Assembly: GCA_021787365.1 (NCBI GenBank)
Contig: JAJYMB010000144.1
Span: 1 to 64,000, forward strand
Direction: 5' to 3'
Source of the DNA: Actinomycetes bacterium
GTDB lineage: Bacteria; Actinomycetota; Acidimicrobiia; Acidimicrobiales; Palsa-688
DNA length: 64,000 bases
Positions within the stretch are counted from its first letter, which is position 1. Every line of letters starts with the position of its first letter. Positions 57,963 to 64,000 of this stretch are shown piece by piece. The notes under the pieces were generated by a model, which worked only from the letters and a program-made list of their open reading frames with translations, had not been told where the DNA came from and did not search any database. Both the position numbers and the translations under genes were made by a program.

Positions 57963-58868
57963 ATGAGCCACTACAAGTTCGAGACCCCGGGTCACTTGGA
58001 GCTCCGGGTGGACAACAAAACCGGTGACGTACGCCTGCGCGCCAGGCCCGGCACGACGACCGAGATCGAGGTCATAGGGACCGGAAGCGGCGGGGAGGAG
58101 CTGGTGGGCAACACCCGTGTGGAGCGAAGCGGGGAGGATCTGGCCCACACCATCGTCATCGACGTGCCGAGCCCGCGCGGGTTGTTGCGCTCGCTCGCCA
58201 TCTGGAACGGGTCAGTAACGGTACGGGTCGAGCTCCCAGAAGGCGCCGACATCGACGTGTCCACCGGAGCGGGCGACATCTCTGCCGACGGGGCGTTCGG
58301 CCATGCGCGCCTCGCCAGCGCGTCGGGCGACGTATCGGTGACGAGCGTGGACGGGGACCTGCACGCGAACACGGCCAGCGGGGAAATACGGACCGGTTCG
58401 GTGCAGGGCAGGGCCGAGGCGAACACGGCGTCGGGCACGATCGGCTGCGAGCTCCTCCACGGCCCCACCCGGCTGCGCACCGCGTCCGGAGACATCACGG
58501 TGAAGACGGCTCGCGCGCACGTGTCGGCCCAGACGGCTTCGGGCGACGTGCGCATAACCGAACTGTTCGACGGGTGCCAGCTGCAGGCGGCGTCAGGGGA
58601 CCTCGAGCTCGAGCGCGCCGTATCCGGCCGGGCAAAGCTCCAGACGATGAGCGGGGACGTAACGGTTGGCGTACCCCGTGGGACCGCCGTCGCCGTTGAC
58701 GCCGAGAGCCTGACGGGAGACCTTTCCTCCGAGATCGAGCTCGACACCGAAAGGCCGCTCGGCGAGGCCGAGGGCCCCGGAGGACCGACCAGCGAAGCCG
58801 ACGAACGCTGGCTCGAGCTGAGCGCCCGCACGGTGTCAGGCGACGTACTCATCAAGCGCGTGCCCTGA
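57963..58868 (+). CDS. DUF4097 family beta-strand repeat protein
   Basis: Repeated 'TASGDV/I' beta-solenoid motifs. Confidence 0.88.
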   Translation: MSHYKFETPGHLELRVDNKTGDVRLRARPGTTTEIEVIGTGSGGEELVGNTRVERSGEDLAHTIVIDVPSPRGLLRSLAIWNGSVTVRVELPEGADIDVSTGAGDISADGAFGHARLASASGDVSVTSVDGDLHANTASGEIRTGSVQGRAEANTASGTIGCELLHGPTRLRTASGDITVKTARAHVSAQTASGDVRITELFDGCQLQAASGDLELERAVSGRAKLQTMSGDVTVGVPRGTAVAVDAESLTGDLSSEIELDTERPLGEAEGPGGPTSEADERWLELSARTVSGDVLIKRVP

Positions 58869-59000
58869 CCCGACCAGCCATCGGGGCCTGCGCCGGAGCC
58901 CGCCGGCCGGGTAGGCACAGGCCGGCCGGGTAGGCACAGGCCGGCGCCCTCGATAGGGCGACGAACGGGCTGCGGGCAGGGCGCAGGCCCACGCCGCCGG

Positions 59001-59849
59001 CTAGCCCTGGCGCTTCAGGCGGCCCGTTTTCTTGGCCCAACGCTCGGCGAAGCCAAACGCGATGAGCGAGAGCGGGACGAGCGCCGCCCCGAAGATGGCC
59101 AGGATGCCGATCAAGCCGGCCTCGGCCCCGAAGCCGGCGTGGTTGAGGAGGGCATCGCGGATGCCGCGCAGCAAGTAGGTGGCCGGCGAAACGTAGGAGG
59201 CCACCTGGAGCCAGCCGGGCAGCACGTTCACGCTGTAGTACACGCCCGAGACGAGCAAGACGAGCGCCTGCACCATGAACGACATCTGCTCGCCGCGTTC
59301 GGGGTAGAGCATGGGCAGGATCGCGGCCAGGATCCCGAGGCCGACGAGGCTGGCGCTCCCAACGATGACGACGACCGCCACAGCGCCCCAGTTGGCCCCC
59401 GCCAGCTCTAGGTGGAAGAACGGGAGCGAGCAAGCCAGGACGAGCGAGGTCCGGACAAAGGCGTGCAAGACGCCGAAGACCGACATGCCCACCAGGTGCA
59501 CCACGCGGGGCACAGGTGACATCAAGGTGTGCTCGATAGTTCCCTCCCAGCGTTCCCACATGATCGTGAGGCTCATGTCATCGAGCACGGCCGAGAGGTA
59601 GGCCCACACGAGCGTGCCGATAAGCAAGAACATCGTGAGGCGCGGTTGCTCGGCGCGGCTCACCGCCCCGCTCTTGGCTGCCTCGTTGGCGATGAACGTG
59701 ATCGACAAGGTGTTGACGAGCCCGTAGAGCAGCCACACCACCTCCCAAGCCCAAAAACGCTTCCAAAGGTTGGTCTGGCGCTCGAAGAAGGCCCACCCAA
59801 GGGCCACCCGGCGGGGTTGGCGGGGCAGCTGCAGTTCGGTGACTGCCAT
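59001..59849 (-). CDS. ABC-2 type transporter permease
   Basis: 'LWKRFWAWEVVWLLYGLVNTLSITFIA...TIEHTLMSPVPRVVHLVGMS...VNVLPGWLQVASYVSPATYLLRGIRDALL'. Confidence 0.9.
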   Translation of the reverse strand: MAVTELQLPRQPRRVALGWAFFERQTNLWKRFWAWEVVWLLYGLVNTLSITFIANEAAKSGAVSRAEQPRLTMFLLIGTLVWAYLSAVLDDMSLTIMWERWEGTIEHTLMSPVPRVVHLVGMSVFGVLHAFVRTSLVLACSLPFFHLELAGANWGAVAVVVIVGSASLVGLGILAAILPMLYPERGEQMSFMVQALVLLVSGVYYSVNVLPGWLQVASYVSPATYLLRGIRDALLNHAGFGAEAGLIGILAIFGAALVPLSLIAFGFAERWAKKTGRLKRQG

Positions 59850-60703
59850 TACCCTGCCTCCTCCTCTTCCTCGTCCTCTTCGATGCTGCGCCCCGTCAGC
59901 TCGATGAACACGTCCTCCATGCCGACCTCCTCGAGAGGGCGGCCGGCGGCCACGAGCTTGCGGAGCTCGAGAGGCGTCCCCTCGGCGACGAGCTTCCCGG
60001 CCGATAGAAACCCCACGCGATCGCACAACTGTTCGGCTTCGGACATGTCGTGCGTCGTGAGCAGGATCGTCACACCCCGGTCGCGACGCGCCTCGGACAC
60101 GAAGGACTGCACCTCGCGCTTGCTCCGGGGGTCGAGCCCGGTGGTCGGCTCATCGAGCAGCAGCAGCCGCGGCGCGCTCAAAAACGCCCGTGCGACCGCC
60201 ACCTTCTGCTGCTGGCCGCGCGAGAGGTGCAGCATGGGCTCACGGGCGTGCTCGCCGTCGAGGCCGAGGCGCGCCAAGATGGCCGCGCTGGCACGACGGA
60301 CGTCGGGCCCGGAGAGGCCGTAGATGCGCCCGAAAAAGAGCAGGTTCTCCATTGCCGACATGGGCTTGAAGAAGGACGGGTCCACCGAGACGCGGTTGAG
60401 CAGGGGCCGTACGGAGGCGGCCTGCTTCACCGCGTCATAGCCGAAGACCCTCACCGAACCCTCGTCGGGCAAGAGGAGCGTCGAGAGGATGCGGACGAGG
60501 GTCGACTTACCCGAACCGTTGGCCCCGAGGACGCCGTAGATCTCGCCTGGGTGCACTTGGAAAGACACGCCGGCCAACGCCGCTCGCACCCGACGAGGAC
60601 GCCGCCAGCCCGCGCGCAAGCGTGGCGCCCGCTTTACCTTGAAGACCTTGGTCAGTTGTTCGACTTCGAGCGGCAGGGGCTGCCGCTCGCCCGTAGTGTT
60701 CAC
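59849..60703 (-). CDS. ABC transporter ATP-binding protein
   Basis: Walker A GANGSGKST, signature LSRGQQQKVAVARAFL, Walker B LLLLDEPTTGLDP. Confidence 0.95.
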   Translation of the reverse strand: MNTTGERQPLPLEVEQLTKVFKVKRAPRLRAGWRRPRRVRAALAGVSFQVHPGEIYGVLGANGSGKSTLVRILSTLLLPDEGSVRVFGYDAVKQAASVRPLLNRVSVDPSFFKPMSAMENLLFFGRIYGLSGPDVRRASAAILARLGLDGEHAREPMLHLSRGQQQKVAVARAFLSAPRLLLLDEPTTGLDPRSKREVQSFVSEARRDRGVTILLTTHDMSEAEQLCDRVGFLSAGKLVAEGTPLELRKLVAAGRPLEEVGMEDVFIELTGRSIEEDEEEEEAG

Positions 60704-61022
60704 TTCTCCACTCCTTGCGCGACTCGTAAACAGGTGATGATGCTGGTCGTGGGCAGATCCCGCCGCAGCGCCCGCCGGCGCCGGGGGACCTAACGGAGGA
60801 AGAAGGGAGCCACGGCCCAGATCCTACTGGCTGCCCCCTCCCCGAGACGACCGATTTTCCCGCGCTCGGCTCTGGGGTAGGGCAACCGTCCCTCGCGCGA
60901 GCGAGGCAAACTCCGCCGGCGGTGCTGTCCGCAGCCCACCACGCGCACCACCCGCGGGTCTAGCGGCCCCGGCCGGCACCGGCCCCCTTGAACCGAAAGC
61001 GCTTCCGAGGTCGTGGACCAAG

Positions 61023-61080
61023 GAAAGGCTCCACCCGGAAAGGCTTCACCCGGAAAGGCTCCACCCGGAAAGGCTCCGCC
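61023..61080. repeat. 15-bp tandem repeat x ~4
   Basis: gaaaggct(c/t)cacccg units. Confidence 0.9.
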
Positions 61081-61266
61081 TCAGACGGGACTTTTGGCCA
61101 TTTCCGTAACTTATGACGCGCTCGGGGCGTATATGGCCCAGAGGGCGACAGAAGTGAACGAACCCGCCAGAAGTCGCTCCCAATTTCGGCACATGGGGCT
61201 CGCCCGAAGCGCCGCTGCCCCCAGCCAGCCCCGTTTGGCTCCGCTGGTTTGGCTGGTGGGGGGAAC

Positions 61267-61395
61267 CACCGGTTGTCTAGCTCCATCCTCGTGCACGCCA
61301 CCTTGCTGATACCCGCCTCGAGCGCCTTCGAGGCGACGCTTTCGTTCCTCGGCCGCGGGATCGTCCCACCCACGCCCGACTGGGGGGGGCATGCT
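61267..61395 (+). pseudogene. remnant of a peptide ABC transporter permease (DppC-like)
   Basis: 'SSSILVHATLLIPASSAFEATLSFLGRGIVPPTPDWGG' matches the DppC/OppC C-terminal signature in isolation. Confidence 0.7.
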
Positions 61396-61747
61396 CGCCG
61401 AGGCGCGACCTCCGCTACGACGCGGAGGGCCTGCTGCGCTCCCGCTGGCGGCCCTCGCTCGGGCCGAACTGGACGACGTCCTCGCCGGCGCCCGCTGGTC
61501 CTACGGGGCGGGCCTGGTGCCGGCGGGCAAGCCGGCGGTCATGGGCTCCTCCTGCGGCGGCTACCTCTCAGCCGTCGCCGCCTGCACGAGAGGCGCAGAA
61601 ATTGCCGCCGCCGTCGTGCACGCCGGCATCTCCGATATCGCGAGCTGTCGCCACACCGCCAACAACGCACCGTTTTGGGACATCCTGCTCGGAGGCCCTC
61701 CCCATGACCCCGAGGTCCGCCAGCTGTACATCGAGATCGTCAACTGA
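61391..61747 (+). pseudogene. remnant of an S9-type peptidase/acyl-peptidase
   Basis: 'LVPAGKPAVMGSSCGGYLSAVAACTRGAEIAAAVVHAGISDIAS' resembles the GxSxGG nucleophile region; the rest of the enzyme is missing. Confidence 0.6.
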
Positions 61748-62951
61748 TCCCGTTGCCGGCGAGGCGCGCCAGCTTCAGGCCGAGGTGCACAGCCAGGCGG
61801 TCGTAGCCATTGCGCACGTCGATACCAGCCAAGCGCTCGGCCTTGTCGAGACGGTAGTAGAGCGTGCCGCGATGGAGGTGGAGGCGCTCCGCGGTTGCCT
61901 TGGCGTCGCCGGCCAGGTCCAGGTAGGTCTCGAGCGTGACCACGAGGTCGTCCTCGCCGCTTTGCAGCAGGACCTCCACTCGGGGGTCGAGCGCCGACTC
62001 GAGGGCCTCGCGGTTGGGGAGCTGAGCGAGCGCCCTGAACACGCCCAGGTCCCGCCAACGCACGACGTCCCCCATGGCCGGGATGGCAGCCGCGACCTTG
62101 GTGGCGAGCCTGGCCTGGCGGTAGGAGCTGACGGCGCGGCAAAGCTCGAGTTGGGGGTCGCCGATGGTGGCCACTACCCGAGGAGGGGCCGTCCCGTGGG
62201 CGCCGGCGAGGGCGCCAAGCCGACGGCCCAGCATTTCACGTGCTGCCTTGGCGATGACCGCCGTGCTCTCCACGTCGTCGATGTTGCGCAGGCGGACCAG
62301 CAAAACGCCGTGGTCGGAGCAGGCCAAGCGCAGGAGCGACCCGCTCGGCACCTCCCACCCGACATCGAACAAGGCCTCCTCTATGGCCGCGAGGCCGTGG
62401 GCCGGCGGGGGGAGGGGCGCTACGACGACGACAACGACGGGTTCGCCGTCGCGGACCAAGGACTGGTCGGCGAGCTGGTTGGCAGCCGCCTCCCTCAGTT
62501 CTTCCGAGGGCGACAGGAGGTGGGCGAGCGCCTGCACCACGAGGCGCTGGGCCAAGTGGTCCTCGTAAAGCATGAGCGCGGCGTGCTCGGCCGCCTTTTC
62601 GACCTCACCCAGTTCCGCGGTGCCGATCTTTTCGTCGGGGTCGATCATCCAGAGGAACCCGAGCAGGCGCTCCCGGTACCACGCCGGCGCGCACACGCGG
62701 GCGAGGATGCCGAGCTCGGGGCAGGCAGGTATGCGCAACGGGCGGCGGGCCTCCAGGATGCCGAAGCTGCGGAACCAGCTCATTAGCTCCGGCGACGTCG
62801 CCCTGTGGAGGATCGAGTCCCGCCGCACCGAGTCGATCGGGCCCACCTGGCACGAATAGACGACGGGGCGCTGCTCCCGGTCCTCCAACAGCGCGGCCGC
62901 GCCGACCCTCACCGAAAGCTGGTCGACGAGCACCTGCAGGTCCGACGCCAC
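61740..62951 (-). CDS. PucR/CdaR-type helix-turn-helix transcriptional regulator
   Basis: C-terminal 'LETYLDLAGDAKATAERLHLHRGTLYYRLDKAERLAGIDVRNGYDRLAVHLGLKL'. Confidence 0.88.
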   Translation of the reverse strand: MASDLQVLVDQLSVRVGAAALLEDREQRPVVYSCQVGPIDSVRRDSILHRATSPELMSWFRSFGILEARRPLRIPACPELGILARVCAPAWYRERLLGFLWMIDPDEKIGTAELGEVEKAAEHAALMLYEDHLAQRLVVQALAHLLSPSEELREAAANQLADQSLVRDGEPVVVVVVAPLPPPAHGLAAIEEALFDVGWEVPSGSLLRLACSDHGVLLVRLRNIDDVESTAVIAKAAREMLGRRLGALAGAHGTAPPRVVATIGDPQLELCRAVSSYRQARLATKVAAAIPAMGDVVRWRDLGVFRALAQLPNREALESALDPRVEVLLQSGEDDLVVTLETYLDLAGDAKATAERLHLHRGTLYYRLDKAERLAGIDVRNGYDRLAVHLGLKLARLAGNGIS

Positions 62952-63007
62952 TAGCCCTCGCTTCTCTGGTTCGGAAAGCCGAATATACGCCCACGGCGCC
63001 GCTCTGG

Positions 63008-63057
63008 GGCGTCAAGGCAGGGGGGACAAAGCGGCGTCAAGGCAGGGGGGACAAAGC
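63008..63057. repeat. 25-bp perfect tandem duplication
   Basis: ggcgtcaaggcaggggggacaaagc at 63008-63032 and 63033-63057. Confidence 0.95.
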
Positions 63058-64000
63058 GCGGCAAGCGAGATCCGCCAAAGCCACGGGTACGGCCACCGGG
63101 CGCTTGTGGAGGTCGCCCGACTCCTCCATCGGCCGGCCCGCCAGCGCCGACACGGCCAGCTGGAGCGCCGGCCCGCAGGTCCGGCCCTGGCAATAGCCCA
63201 TGCCGCAGCGGGTGACGTTGCGCACCTCCCGGGCGGTCGCCGCGCCCGCACCTATCGCCTCCCGGACCGCACCCCACGTCACTTCCTCGCAGCGGCAAAA
63301 GACGGTCGCGTCGTCCAGCCAGCCGAGCCAGCCCTGGTACAAGGGGTAGAGGGCCTCGAGGCGCCGGCCAAAGGCCCGCGCCGCCTGTAAACGACGAGCC
63401 AGCGTCCGTCCGTCCTGGTCGGGCCGGCGGTCGGGGAGCCCGAGGTAGGAAGCTGCCGTGTGCCCGGCGAGCTCCCCCTCCAGTTCGGCGACCTCGGCCC
63501 CGGCCACGCCGGCGAGCTCGCCGGCCACGAACAGGCCCGGCACCGAGGTCTCCATGCCCCTCCCCCAGGCGGCCCGGGCCACCGGCTTGCGCTCGTCGGG
63601 GACCTCCCGGGCGCCGAGCTGTCGAGCTAGCTCGAGGCGGGGGACGAACCCGTAGGAAACGCAAAGGGAGTCGGCCTCGAGCACCTCCTCCGTACCGCTC
63701 ACGGGCCTCCAGCCGGGGCCGAGGTGAGCGAGCACGGCGCGCTCCACTTTCAAAGCGCCCTCGGCCCGCACCACGGCCCGGCCCGTGAGGAAGCGCACCC
63801 CGTGGCGGGCCAGGGCGGCGGCGTAACCGGCGGCCTCGACGAGCTTGGCCGGGTGGGCGAGGAGGGCCGGCACGGCCCGGGGACCCGAGCGCGCCGGGGC
63901 GGCCTCGACCGCGGTCACCCTCGCGCCCGCGTCCGCCAGGGCTGCCGCCACCGGCAAGAGGAACGGGCCCGTGCCGGCAACCACCACCCTCCCCCCGGCC
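63037..64000 (-). CDS. FAD/NAD(P)-dependent oxidoreductase with BFD-like [2Fe-2S] segment (5' part beyond window)
   Basis: 'VVVAGTGPFLLPVAAALADAGARVTAVEAAP...GLFVAGELAGVAGAEVAELEG...VFCRCEEVTWG...VTRCGMGYCQGRTCGPAL'. Confidence 0.85.
   Translation of the reverse strand, partial: AGGRVVVAGTGPFLLPVAAALADAGARVTAVEAAPARSGPRAVPALLAHPAKLVEAAGYAAALARHGVRFLTGRAVVRAEGALKVERAVLAHLGPGWRPVSGTEEVLEADSLCVSYGFVPRLELARQLGAREVPDERKPVARAAWGRGMETSVPGLFVAGELAGVAGAEVAELEGELAGHTAASYLGLPDRRPDQDGRTLARRLQAARAFGRRLEALYPLYQGWLGWLDDATVFCRCEEVTWGAVREAIGAGAATAREVRNVTRCGMGYCQGRTCGPALQLAVSALAGRPMEESGDLHKRPVAVPVALADLACRALSPLP

Noticed and set aside
58900-58950. 20-bp duplicated 'ccggccgggtaggcacagg'
   Set aside because: Short GC-rich intergenic duplication with no further structure.

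Overview
High-GC (actinobacterial-type) chromosomal segment. From left to right it contains: (i) a decayed IS630-like transposase and a cluster of PIN-domain (VapC-like) toxins and antitoxins (about 1.1-6.9 kb); (ii) surface-polysaccharide/glycan genes: sugar epimerase, Wzm/Wzt-type ABC exporter, giant glycosyltransferase, GT membrane proteins, sulfotransferase, divergent GT pair (5-28.7 kb, again 34.5-38.8 kb); (iii) ClpP, tRNA-Leu(UAG), and secreted proteins including a G1-type glutamic peptidase and a GH25-like protein; (iv) a conserved housekeeping block rdgB-rph-MBL hydrolase-cysM-cysO-mec / smpB-M50 protease-ssrA (tmRNA); (v) accessory genes (48-64 kb). The strongest candidate for an undescribed system is a ~2.0 kb module at 45707-47703. 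It holds one ATPase gene of the archaeal-ATPase/DUF234 type with a PD-(D/E)XK-like C-terminus. The gene is bracketed by two nested pairs of inverted repeats: an outer pair with a 22-bp perfect core, and an inner pair built of 15-bp iterons that sit immediately at both gene boundaries. A related ATPase gene at 19.1 kb has a palindromic, apparently leaderless promoter. A second strong observation is a ~120-bp nested-palindrome element present twice, in opposite orientation, at 21.45 and 56.95 kb. All calls were made by eye from the sequence and the ORF track; no searches were run.
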